Source: Nocardioides caldifontis (lineage in GTDB: Bacteria > Actinomycetota > Actinomycetes > Propionibacteriales > Nocardioidaceae). From it: DNA of 64,000 nucleotides. The translations under genes were made by a program, and so were the position numbers. Of this stretch, positions 8,069 to 15,882 are shown in pieces. The notes beneath the pieces are model-generated. The model had not been told where the DNA came from. It saw only the letters and a list, made by a program, of their open reading frames with translations, and ran no database searches. Numbering within the stretch: the stretch's first letter is position 1; the number at the start of each line of letters is the position of its first letter. The stretch is from assembly GCF_008087345.1 (NCBI RefSeq), contig NZ_VHIB01000014.1, positions 1-64,000 of the forward strand. The letters are read 5' to 3'.

Positions 8069-9406
8069 TTAAGCCGACAGACCATGATTACGCTTATCGG
8101 GGGAGTGGACGATCGCTGCATGCAGCTCGGCCCGGCTGCGCGCCGCACCAGTCGGCGGCGTCGGCGCCTCCGGGGCGGGGCGCAGCTTCGAGCGGACGAG
8201 TTCATCGAGGGCGGGATGCTGTGCATCGGCCAGTGGCATGAACCGCTCCTGGGTCGGAGCAACCATCTGTCCGCTGTTCTCGACGACCCGCGAAACCTTG
8301 ACGCGGAGGAAGTAGGCGTCCCGGCTGATGCCCTGCTCGATGACGTCGGCAATCCGAGTGTCGAGGCTGGTGAACAGGACGTCGAACCCATGAAGCACAC
8401 GGGGATCCACCGAGGTGTCCGCCGGTAGCGCATTGAGGCGACTGACGGCGTTGGCGCCTTCAAGAACGGCCGGTCCGCCAGTGCCTAGCCGCCCACCCAC
8501 GTCGCGGAGCTCTCGTTGCAATGTTGCGTACGTCGTCGCGCGCGTGAGCCACTTGTCTGCCAGCCTGCGGTCGACCGGGGCGGCGAGTCGCGCGAGGCCG
8601 GCTGAGAGCAACTTCTGTGAGTCCACGACCAGGCGAAGGTTGATAGCGGAAGGGAAGGACCGCATCCGGAGCACGAGGTTGTGCTCGGCCTGCAGGACGC
8701 CGACCAGTCCCGGCCTGGCGGGGCCCTTGATGAGTTTGGTTGGTGGTCTCCAACCGCGGAGGTCGACGGAGTAGTCAGGCGGCTCGAGGCTCGAGTCGAG
8801 CGCGCAGGCGAGGGCTGCCCATCCGAGGCGTGGCGCGTTGGCGAGGGATTCCCAACCGGGGATGCGGAGGTATCGGCGGTCGAGGGTGACCAGGGCCTGG
8901 GTGATGGCTGCGACGTCGGCGACAACGGTTTGGCACTGCTGCGCCGTGAGTGAATCGTTGAGCCCGGCCCCGAAGTCGTGTTCTCCGAGCGCGGCCGCGC
9001 GGGCGATTTGCCGCCAGCTCTCGACGATCGGGACGTCGTGTGGGGTCGTCAACTCCTCGAGATGTGGGAGACGGGCGGTGGATGCCGCGGCCGCCTCGTC
9101 CAGAGCCTGGTGGAGAGCGGCGAGTGGCCCCGGGTCAGGCTTGGGAGTGCGGAAGGGATTGGCCGGTGGCTTCGCGAGATTGCTGGTGGCGAACGGGCCT
9201 ACCGCGACGGCCGTTTGCCGGCACCAGACCAACGCGGAGAGTCGGAATCGGTTCATCTGGCGTCCGAACTCTGTGCGCTGGGCAGGCGAGGTCGTGACCG
9301 GCATGGTGTGGCTGCCCGCGCCTCCGAGCCGCTGTTGGATGCGGTGCTGGCGAAGGAGCTGGGCGAGCTCGGCGCGGAGTCGCCCTCCGTTCTCGCCGTA
9401 CATCAC
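8069..9406 (-). CDS. Hypothetical 445-aa element protein
   Basis: The last gene of the left arm of the conjugation region. GTG at 9406 overlaps the preceding stop by 4 bp (GTGA), and an ATG at 9403 is also possible. The protein is largely alpha-helical with no signal peptide or membrane segment; helices such as AALHQALDEAAAASTARLPH and LARLAAPVDRRLADKWLTRA suggest a helical bundle. I know no family for it. Its place beside SSB and the coupling protein suggests a DNA-processing or accessory transfer role (inference). Confidence 0.7.
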   Translation of the reverse strand: MMYGENGGRLRAELAQLLRQHRIQQRLGGAGSHTMPVTTSPAQRTEFGRQMNRFRLSALVWCRQTAVAVGPFATSNLAKPPANPFRTPKPDPGPLAALHQALDEAAAASTARLPHLEELTTPHDVPIVESWRQIARAAALGEHDFGAGLNDSLTAQQCQTVVADVAAITQALVTLDRRYLRIPGWESLANAPRLGWAALACALDSSLEPPDYSVDLRGWRPPTKLIKGPARPGLVGVLQAEHNLVLRMRSFPSAINLRLVVDSQKLLSAGLARLAAPVDRRLADKWLTRATTYATLQRELRDVGGRLGTGGPAVLEGANAVSRLNALPADTSVDPRVLHGFDVLFTSLDTRIADVIEQGISRDAYFLRVKVSRVVENSGQMVAPTQERFMPLADAQHPALDELVRSKLRPAPEAPTPPTGAARSRAELHAAIVHSPDKRNHGLSA

Positions 9407-9702
9407 AGCTCGTCGATCTGCTGGGCGTCGTCGAGCGTGGCGAGCACGAGCTCGATGTCGAGCGCGTCGACGCCGTGGCCGCTGAGCTGCTCGATCGCCG
9501 TGGTCGCGCCGGCGAGGAGAAGTTCACGGTCCTCGGGAAGCTCCTCGCTGTCGACCGCCGGTACGTCGTCGTCGTGGATCCGGTCGAGCTGAAGGATGAC
9601 CCGTTCGTAAGCTGACGAGGCATGGGCGTCCTTGGCCTGGTCAGATAGGGCCGCGACGCAGGACCGGGCGTCGGCGAGTGTCGGGGCGTGCGAGACAAGC
9701 AT
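9403..9702 (-). CDS. Hypothetical 99-aa acidic protein
   Basis: ATG at 9702 has AAAGGA eight bases upstream. The 99-aa product is acidic and helical (ending LVLATLDDAQQIDEL) with no membrane segment. It overlaps the 445-aa gene by 4 bp, so the two are translated together and may form a complex. No family is recognised. Confidence 0.6.
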   Translation of the reverse strand: MLVSHAPTLADARSCVAALSDQAKDAHASSAYERVILQLDRIHDDDVPAVDSEELPEDRELLLAGATTAIEQLSGHGVDALDIELVLATLDDAQQIDEL

Positions 9703-9795
9703 CGGCGGTGTCCTTTCACAGACCTGTGGTTGCGATGATCGGCCTCCGCGGGCGAGTCGGTGTCGGATGCAGCGGACGCTGTGGAGAGCCGCTCG

Positions 9796-10350
9796 TTACA
9801 ACGGGTCGCGCAGCGGCCGTGGCTGCCCCACGAGTTCGAGGGCTGCGGCTTCGACGTCCCGGCGGGCTGAGAGGTCCGCGTCGAGGAAGTCCTCGAAGTC
9901 CTCGTCGCGGTCCACGATGGGGATCTCGGGAGCCTGCGCCGGTGGTGTTTCGCCGGGCCAGGTGGTGATCCGGCTGGCCCGGTCTCGGTCGAGTCGCGTG
10001 CCGCAGGTCGACACCCAGTCCCGTAGGCGGTTGCGGGCGTCGGCGAAGTCGCGTAGCCACCCGATCGGGGCGGAGGGTGAGGCGTCCGGGTCGTAGCAGT
10101 TGAGGAAGTGGGTGTGGAGGGCGGAGAGCTCCCAGATCAGCTCGTCGTGGCGGTGCCAGAGCGGTGGCACGATCGCCGGCGGGAGGCCGAACGTGTTCTT
10201 CAGCCACTTCACCCATCGATCGAGGTCGCGCCACTCCACCTCGGCTTCGACGGCGGTCAGCAGGTTCCAGTTGACGGGCCGCGCCGGCTCCTGAGGTGTA
10301 CCACTGAAGTTGGCGTAGTCGTTTGGACCGAATTTCTCGACCTCGCTCAA
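9796..10350 (-). CDS. DUF4913-like element protein
   Basis: The frame is open further upstream, but that part overlaps ssb. TTG at 10350, with CGGAG ahead of it and 13 bp after the ssb stop, gives 184 aa starting LSEVEKFGPNDYANF. The core has Trp-rich pairs: WVKWLKNTFGLPP, then PPLWHRHDELIWELSALHTHF, then WLRDFADARNRLRDW and CGT. That layout resembles the DUF4913-type proteins common beside SSB and TraG in actinobacterial mobile elements (recalled pattern, not searched). Function is unknown. Confidence 0.6.
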   Translation of the reverse strand: MSEVEKFGPNDYANFSGTPQEPARPVNWNLLTAVEAEVEWRDLDRWVKWLKNTFGLPPAIVPPLWHRHDELIWELSALHTHFLNCYDPDASPSAPIGWLRDFADARNRLRDWVSTCGTRLDRDRASRITTWPGETPPAQAPEIPIVDRDEDFEDFLDADLSARRDVEAAALELVGQPRPLRDPL

Positions 10351-10363
10351 GGCGTCGCTCCGG

Positions 10364-10777
10364 TCACATGCCGACGGCAGGCTGCGGGGCAGGCGTCGGG
10401 ACCGAGTCAGGCGCCTCGACCTGCCGGCGGGCCACCTCATAGGCGCATCGCTGCATGTCGTGACCGATGCGGCGGGCGACGAACTCCTCCCGGATGATGG
10501 TCTCTCCGTTCCGGCTGCCGTCGTACTCGTGGATGTAGCCGCTGGCAACGAAGACGTCGCCCTTGCGGAGCCGGGCGTACGCCGTCTCGGCCGTCTTCTC
10601 GAAGATGACCATGTCGTGGAAGCTCGGGTCGAGCTTGGTGAAGCTGCCGTCGACCTCCTTGCGGAAGTGCTCGACGCCGATGCGGGCGTAGAACCGGGCC
10701 TTGCCGTCGCTCAGGAAGTGCAGCTCAGGTGTGGAGGCGATGAAGGCCACGAGGCTCAACTGGGTCGGAATCGTCAT
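10364..10777 (-). CDS. ssb: Single-stranded DNA-binding protein
   Basis: ATG at 10777 with GGGAG six bases upstream gives 137 aa. The N-terminal OB-fold runs from MTIPTQLSLVAFI through KARFYARIGVEHF, FHDMVIFEKTAETAYARL and KGDVFVASGYIHEY to IIREEFVARRIGHDM, the usual beta-strand order of an SSB. The tail is short and lacks the acidic DDDIPF-type tip of housekeeping SSB, as is common in element-borne copies. It probably coats the transferred single strand after conjugation. It follows the coupling-protein gene and precedes the DUF4913-like gene. Confidence 0.85.
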   Translation of the reverse strand: MTIPTQLSLVAFIASTPELHFLSDGKARFYARIGVEHFRKEVDGSFTKLDPSFHDMVIFEKTAETAYARLRKGDVFVASGYIHEYDGSRNGETIIREEFVARRIGHDMQRCAYEVARRQVEAPDSVPTPAPQPAVGM

Positions 10778-10867
10778 GCTGGCTCCCGATCGTTCGACGG
10801 CGCCACTGCCGGCGCTCGCTCTCGACAGTGAGGTGCGCCGTCGGTCCCGCACCGCCGTACCGATCGA

Positions 10868-12631
10868 TCACCGTCCCTGGAGCTCGCCCTCGACGGCGGC
10901 GCGATCATCACGGAGCCGTGCGTGGTCGCGGCGGCTGGTCCATGGGCGAAGGTCGACGACGAGGGGCGCGGTACTGCGGAGCAGAACGATGCCGGTGCCG
11001 AAGGGCAGGGTTCGGATGGCCTCGGGCGGCATGACGGGGACGCGTCGTGTTGAGCGCTGGAGGGACCGGGATCCGTAGTCGCCAACGGAGGTGGTGTCCG
11101 TGAGCTCGTCGCGTTCGCCGATGAGAGTGGAGAGGTCCTGCAGGTCGCGCGACGCGGAGGCGCCGCCGAGGACGATCTTGACGATGGAGGCGTCCCAGAT
11201 CGCGCCGGCGGCGTGGTCGCCCCACCTGTCCCGGGCCTGGGACAGCGACTGGAGCACGGGCATGGTGGTGATCCCGGTGCCACCTCCCTCCGCCATCAGG
11301 ACGGGTAGGGAGGGAAGAGGTGACAGGTTGCCGATCTCGTCGAGCGCGAAGAGGAGGGGCGGGTCGAGGCGGGCTCTCGGTGACCTCGCCGCGAGGTGCC
11401 GGGCAGTCTCCGCAAGGTCCTCGAGCAAGGCGGCGACCAACGGCCACGAGGCGCCGGCGCCCGCGCCCGTGGCGAGCAGGTAGAGGGTCCCGTTCGAGGA
11501 GAGGAAACGGTGAGGGTCGAAGTCCTCGCCCGGACGGGGACTGACGGCGTCGAGCACGCGTGGGTCGGCAAGAGCTGAGAGTGCCTGAGAGACGCCCATC
11601 CAGATCGAGTCGCGGGTCCGGGGGTCGCTGTTGATCATCGAGTCCAGCGAATCGGCCCAACTGGTGGCCGACTCGGGATGGCTGGAGAGGATCGCCACCG
11701 CGTCCCTGGAGGCGGCCGGCGAGAGGGACCAGTCGAACAGGTCGCGGGTCGCTCGGTCGCCAAGCGCCGCGGCGTGGAGAAGTGCCTGGAGAGCGGCCGC
11801 TGTCTTGCCCTCCCAGAATCCACCGGACTCGACGCCGCCGCGGGACAAGCCGGTGGCCGACGCCAGGCCCCGTGCCCTGATCATCGCGGTCAGCGGGTCG
11901 GTGCAGCCGCGGATCGGTGACCACCGCAACCCGGTCGGGAGTCCGGCGGCGAGGCGCTGCGGGTCGAAGACCGCCACCGGCCCACGGGATTGGCGGGCCC
12001 TCAGGGTCGCTGCGATGTTGTCCGGCCGTGTCGAGGTAGTGACCACGGCACCGGGCGCGTCGAGGATCGCGTTGATGACCAAGTGCAGCCCCTTGCCCGA
12101 GCGGGGCGGCCCGATCACCAGCATCGAGTCCTCGACGGAAGCCCAGACCTCCTGACCCCGAGACCGTCCCAACAGGTAGCCGACGTCTGTTGCGACTGCC
12201 TTCGCGAGAGCGGGCCGGAGGGTCCCGGCTCGCCTGAGCAGTGCTCGACTGGACGCGGTAGCCCGGACGTCGTGAGCGGTGGCGATTCCGGCAAGGCGCC
12301 GCGGATCGCGCCGGTGACGCTGGCGAGCGAGGGCGAACCTGCGCCAGCCGAACCACCCGATCACCGCGGTCGTCGTTGCGATGAGCAGGAAGACGAGCCA
12401 GAACGCCGCAGCGGAGACGGATGGGCTCCCCAACGCGGCGCCGGGCGACTGAGGAGTGGCGAGCACTCTGGCGCCTGTCTCGATGCCGCCGGTCGGCCGC
12501 GGAGCCCCGACCAGCAGTGCCGCCAGGAGGCCTGTTGCCCACAGGAGCCCGGCGAGCGCGCACACGGCCGCGACGAGGATCAACCCCAGGTTGACCAGCG
12601 CGTCGTCAACCGGACGCGCCTGCGGATTCAC
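10868..12631 (-). CDS. VirD4/TraG-type coupling protein
   Basis: The 587-aa protein has two N-terminal membrane segments (about 12-42 and 73-97) and a cytoplasmic ATPase domain with Walker A GPPRSGKG (about 173-180), then FALDEIGNLSPLPSLP as Walker B region and the motif TTMPVLQSLSQARDRWG. This is the type IV coupling protein, which brings the relaxase-DNA complex to the mating channel at the membrane. GTG at 12631 overlaps the preceding gene by 4 bp. In uninterrupted relatives it would follow virB4 closely; here the 14.2-25.7 kb cargo separates them. Confidence 0.9.
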   Translation of the reverse strand: MNPQARPVDDALVNLGLILVAAVCALAGLLWATGLLAALLVGAPRPTGGIETGARVLATPQSPGAALGSPSVSAAAFWLVFLLIATTTAVIGWFGWRRFALARQRHRRDPRRLAGIATAHDVRATASSRALLRRAGTLRPALAKAVATDVGYLLGRSRGQEVWASVEDSMLVIGPPRSGKGLHLVINAILDAPGAVVTTSTRPDNIAATLRARQSRGPVAVFDPQRLAAGLPTGLRWSPIRGCTDPLTAMIRARGLASATGLSRGGVESGGFWEGKTAAALQALLHAAALGDRATRDLFDWSLSPAASRDAVAILSSHPESATSWADSLDSMINSDPRTRDSIWMGVSQALSALADPRVLDAVSPRPGEDFDPHRFLSSNGTLYLLATGAGAGASWPLVAALLEDLAETARHLAARSPRARLDPPLLFALDEIGNLSPLPSLPVLMAEGGGTGITTMPVLQSLSQARDRWGDHAAGAIWDASIVKIVLGGASASRDLQDLSTLIGERDELTDTTSVGDYGSRSLQRSTRRVPVMPPEAIRTLPFGTGIVLLRSTAPLVVDLRPWTSRRDHARLRDDRAAVEGELQGR

Positions 12632-13128
12632 GGGTGGTCGATGCGGATCGAGGCGAGCCCGGAACTGCGGCCCAACAGCACGACGTCACCGATCCGCCCG
12701 GCCAACAGCGCCGGGGGCACCCTGAACGAAACGGATCCATTCACGTCGGCCGTCCGGTCGGCGACGACGACCGCCACTGCAACGGGTTCGCCCGGTGCAA
12801 AGCCGGCACCGCCGATCTCGCCGAGGACCGGCGCTGTGTTTGCCGGCAACAACATCTGCGCGTCCGGGACGTTGTCGGTCCTGGCGGTGAGGACGTCGAC
12901 GAACGTCGACCCATCCAGCTCATGCACCTCCACTCGGACGGGGGAGTCGAACACATCGGTGATCCGGTCGAGCACGGGTCCGAGGTCGGCGCGGGCGACG
13001 GCGCCGCCGTACTGGCCGCCGTTCACCTCGATGCGGAGTGTGCCGTCGGACTGCGCCGTCACTGTGACGAGCGGCAGTACGACGGGGACGCGGCAAGGAC
13101 GGGACGGCGCGTTGCCGAGGAGAGTCAC
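12628..13128 (-). CDS. Hypothetical 166-aa element protein
   Basis: GTG 13128 overlaps the ArdC-like stop by 4 bp, and its own stop overlaps the coupling-protein start by 4 bp, so it is fixed in the operon. The product is beta-rich with VTVTAQSDGTLRIEVNGGQ near the N-terminus and repeated Val-rich strands. There is no signal peptide or membrane helix. The family is unknown to me. Confidence 0.65.
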   Translation of the reverse strand: MTLLGNAPSRPCRVPVVLPLVTVTAQSDGTLRIEVNGGQYGGAVARADLGPVLDRITDVFDSPVRVEVHELDGSTFVDVLTARTDNVPDAQMLLPANTAPVLGEIGGAGFAPGEPVAVAVVVADRTADVNGSVSFRVPPALLAGRIGDVVLLGRSSGLASIRIDHP

Positions 13129-14165
13129 AGCCGCACCCCGACGTACTCACTGTTGGTCGCCACGGTGACGACAGCACGGCCCGCACCGGGAGGCTCGCGA
13201 TCGAACCCAGGTGGGTCGCCCACGCCGATCTGCTGCGTCGCGAGGTCGTCCAAGATGCTGAGCGCCGCGCCACGCACCCGCTCGGCCGTCTGCTGCACCA
13301 CCTCGACCGGTTCCTTACCCGGCACGCTGCTCGCCCACGTAGAGACGTAGGGGACGGTGTACGACGCGGTGTCGAGGCCGTGGGCAGCGCCAACCATCAG
13401 CGCCGTCGACTCCGCTTCGACCTCGGCGATGCCGCGATGGAGAACCGCGTCGACGTTGTCGGGGCCGTGGAGCATGACGTGGCCGAGCTCGTGGGCGAGA
13501 GTCTTGACCTGAGCGGCGTCGTCCATGTCCATGCGCACCGACACCTCGCGGGTGAGGTAATCGGTCAGCCCGTTCGCTCCGCCGAGCACGGTCGCGTTCG
13601 AAACCAGCCGCAGCTCGAAGCCACGTGCGCCGATCTGGTCGGCCAGGCCTTGCCACAGGCCCTCGGGCGCCTGCCCGCGAAAAAGAGCCGGCTTGGGCGT
13701 CTCGGGAATCGGGTCGCCAGCGGTCTGCGAGACGTCGAAGACGTACGCCGGTCGCAGCCCGATCATCCGGGACCGCACCGTCTCCCCGGGACTGGGCCGC
13801 TCACCGCGCGCGAGGCGATGCCACGAACCCTCGGTTCCTGGGGTGGCCGAGGCGAATCGCGCGGTCACCGGCGCGAGGATCTGGTACCCAGACTGGCCCT
13901 TCTTGACCGTCCGGCCGAGAGCCAGCCACTGCTTGAACCCCGCGACGTACGTCGGGGTCGGCTGGGGAACCTTGCCGGCCTCGTAGGCAGCGTGGTGCTG
14001 AACGTAGATCAGCAAGGTGTTGTTGAACGAGCGGGCGCGGAAACGTGCTGCGAACTCCATGGCACGCTTCCAGTCCTCGCCCGTGACGAGTCCGGCCACG
14101 GCCTCGGACAGGCGCTGGTGCAGCGCATCGAGCTTGGCTGCGCGTTGCGAGTGGTCGTTGGTCAT
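13125..14165 (-). CDS. ArdC-like ssDNA-binding antirestriction protein with zincin domain
   Basis: The 346-aa protein starts at ATG 14165 with GAGGAGG upstream. The N-terminal domain (about 10-130), with FRARSFNNTLLIYVQ and RTVKKGQSGYQILAPV, matches the ArdC N-terminal single-strand DNA-binding domain. The C-terminal half is a metallopeptidase-like domain with LAHELGHVMLH (HExxH, about 223-227). ArdC proteins protect incoming single-stranded DNA from restriction in the new host (family knowledge). It is the first gene after the cargo insertion and probably lost its original upstream promoter context. Confidence 0.82.
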   Translation of the reverse strand: MTNDHSQRAAKLDALHQRLSEAVAGLVTGEDWKRAMEFAARFRARSFNNTLLIYVQHHAAYEAGKVPQPTPTYVAGFKQWLALGRTVKKGQSGYQILAPVTARFASATPGTEGSWHRLARGERPSPGETVRSRMIGLRPAYVFDVSQTAGDPIPETPKPALFRGQAPEGLWQGLADQIGARGFELRLVSNATVLGGANGLTDYLTREVSVRMDMDDAAQVKTLAHELGHVMLHGPDNVDAVLHRGIAEVEAESTALMVGAAHGLDTASYTVPYVSTWASSVPGKEPVEVVQQTAERVRGAALSILDDLATQQIGVGDPPGFDREPPGAGRAVVTVATNSEYVGVRL

Positions 14166-14212
14166 TGGTCAACCTCCTCGCGGGCTAGGTGAACGTCAGC
14201 TAATCTCTAGGG

Positions 14213-14224
14213 GCTCAGGTTCGT
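14213..14224. repeat. Left copy of a 12-bp junction repeat
   Basis: GCTCAGGTTCGT here is identical to 20750-20761, and its first ten bases recur at 25665-25674. The copies mark the ArdC/recombinase junction, the mer/virB4-relic junction and the downstream end of virB4. They may be target or attachment cores left by insertion of the blocks between them (inference). Confidence 0.45.
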
Positions 14225-14286
14225 TCGTACGTCTATGCGCCCCGAATGGTGTTCGTGCAGGTGGCGCCGGTTTCACGCCGAGTAGG

Positions 14287-14338
14287 GTCAAGAGTGATGA
14301 TCCGTCACTGTGGCTGACCGTTTCGTTGTACTCTTGAC
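14287..14338. promoter_or_regulatory. 9-bp inverted repeat upstream of the recombinase
   Basis: GTCAAGAGT at 14287-14295 and its exact complement ACTCTTGAC at 14330-14338 lie just ahead of the recombinase gene. ATG at 14341 opens a nine-codon frame (MIASLELGG) whose TGA overlaps the recombinase ATG at 14370. The repeat may bind the HTH protein encoded in the module, or be a recombinase arm site; the sequence alone does not decide. Confidence 0.4.
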
Positions 14339-14369
14339 GCATGATCGCCTCGCTTGAACTCGGTGGCTG

Positions 14370-15453
14370 ATGGGCTTGGTGGCGTTGCCGGGTGGCAGCG
14401 CTGTTGATCCGGCACTTATAGGTGCGCAGGCGATCCAGGACTTTGAGCAGGAGCTGGTTGACCAGTACGCGCTGGCGATGTCGGCGGCAGGTTTGACTGA
14501 CCGCCATATCGGCGGGACGCGGGCGATCGTCATCGAGTTCGCCCGGTCTCTGTCGACTCCGCTGTGGGAGGCCACCTGTGCGGACGCTGACGTGTTCTTG
14601 GCACAGCAGCGCCGGATGGGGCTCAGCGTGTCGACCCGGGCGGGCAAGGCTGGCGCGCTGGCGGGCTTCTACGAGTTCGTGATTGCCCGCTATGAGGGCA
14701 CGATCCGTCGCGCGACTGGTGTCTTGGTCGAGCAGCCGATCGATGAGTTCAACCGCCAGTCCGGGGTATCGCTGGGCAAGGTCCGGGTGCCGCCATCCGA
14801 TGAGGAAATCGACTCCCTGTTCACCGCATGGCGCGGGTCGGTTGCGCAGGCACGCAAGTACCTCCCGGCGGCCCGCGACTACTTTGCTGCTTCGTTGTGG
14901 CGCCGACTCGGGCTGCGGATCAATGAGACCGTCATGCTCGACATTCGCGACTGGCGTCCCGATCTGGGTGAGTTCGGCAAGCTCCACGTCCGCCACGGCA
15001 AAGGCTCGCGCGGCCGCGGACCCAAGCCACGGCTGGTGCCAGCGATCAACGGCGCAAACCAGCTGATCGACTGGTGGCTGGCCGAGGTCCGCCCGCAGTA
15101 TGGCCACGACTGGGCCGACCCGGACGCGCCGCTGCTGCCCTCTGAGCGGTTCGACCGCGATCTGGATCGGTGCGGACGTGTCGGCGCGAACGCGCTGCGC
15201 CGCCCTGGGAATCCAGGTCGACGAGTGGTTGCCGGCGTGGTCGGGTCGGATGACGCCACACGTGCTGCGGCACTACTGCGCCTCGTCGCTGTACGCGGCC
15301 GGTATGGACATCAAGGCGCTCCAAGAGCTCCTTGGCCACCAGTGGCTGGCGACGACGTCGGGCTACCTCCACGTCCGCAGTGACCACATCGAACGCGCGT
15401 GGAACAGCGCGAGCGACCGCATCGAAGCCCGCCTGGGCATGCGCAACAACTGA
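14370..15453 (+). pseudogene. Tyrosine recombinase/integrase, frameshifted
   Basis: Frame one (14370 to about 15200) holds the N-terminal core-binding domain and the start of the catalytic domain, with RRLGLRINETVMLDIRDW carrying the first Arg. Frame two (about 15200-15453) continues with ALGIQVDEW, HVLRHYCASSL (HxxR), LLGHQWLATTSGYLHV with the late His and the Tyr nucleophile. All catalytic residues are present, but the frame changes near 15190-15205, inside a GC-rich run. Restored length would be about 360 aa, normal for a phage-type integrase. It could be a recent mutation, a sequencing error or, less likely, programmed frameshifting. It leads a three-gene module. Confidence 0.82.
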
Positions 15454-15484
15454 CCCGACCGAAGAACCGAAGGAGAGGATCCAG

Positions 15485-15844
15485 ATGCAGTGGAGCCTGC
15501 GGCTCCGTGCCGCCGAACGAGGGATCTGGAAGTCCGCGCAACTGCGGCGGATGCTCGCAGATGCCGGGCTCGAGATCTCCGCGGGGAAGATGTCGTCGTG
15601 GTGGGCCGGGACTCCGCCGACGATGCGCCTCGAAGAGCTCGACGTGCTGTGCGCTGTGCTCGAGTGCACGCCGAACGACCTGATGACACCCGAGCCGGAC
15701 AAGGTCGCTGCGCGTCGTCCCCGCAACACCGACGCCGCCAACGGCAACGGCGGAAACGGGAATGGCGATCCGAACGGCAGCGGTGGCACGCCGCCGGCGG
15801 TCACACCGCGGCTCGGCAAGCCGCGCTCGACCCCACCGCTGTAG
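15485..15844 (+). CDS. XRE-family HTH regulator of the recombinase module
   Basis: ATG 15485 follows AGGAGAGG and gives 119 aa. The N-terminal 70 residues form a Cro/C1-type HTH (QLRRMLADAGLEISAGKMSS then LEELDVLCAVLECTPNDLM). The C-terminal third is a low-complexity Gly/Asn/Pro linker. It starts 32 bp after the recombinase stop and its end reads into the next gene, so the three are one transcription unit. It may be a repressor or directionality factor for the module. Confidence 0.8.
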   Translation: MQWSLRLRAAERGIWKSAQLRRMLADAGLEISAGKMSSWWAGTPPTMRLEELDVLCAVLECTPNDLMTPEPDKVAARRPRNTDAANGNGGNGNGDPNGSGGTPPAVTPRLGKPRSTPPL

Positions 15845-15882
15845 TCCGCACCGACATCGACGACGGAATCGACGAGCACTGC

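Noticed and set aside
10908-12563. 551-aa minus-strand frame
   Set aside because: It is a shifted frame of the coupling-protein gene, Arg/Pro-rich, without motifs.
14205-14350. A second ArdC-side gene on the minus strand (303-aa frame 14196-15107)
   Set aside because: It is antisense to the recombinase and has no domain pattern; the plus-strand integrase motifs decide.
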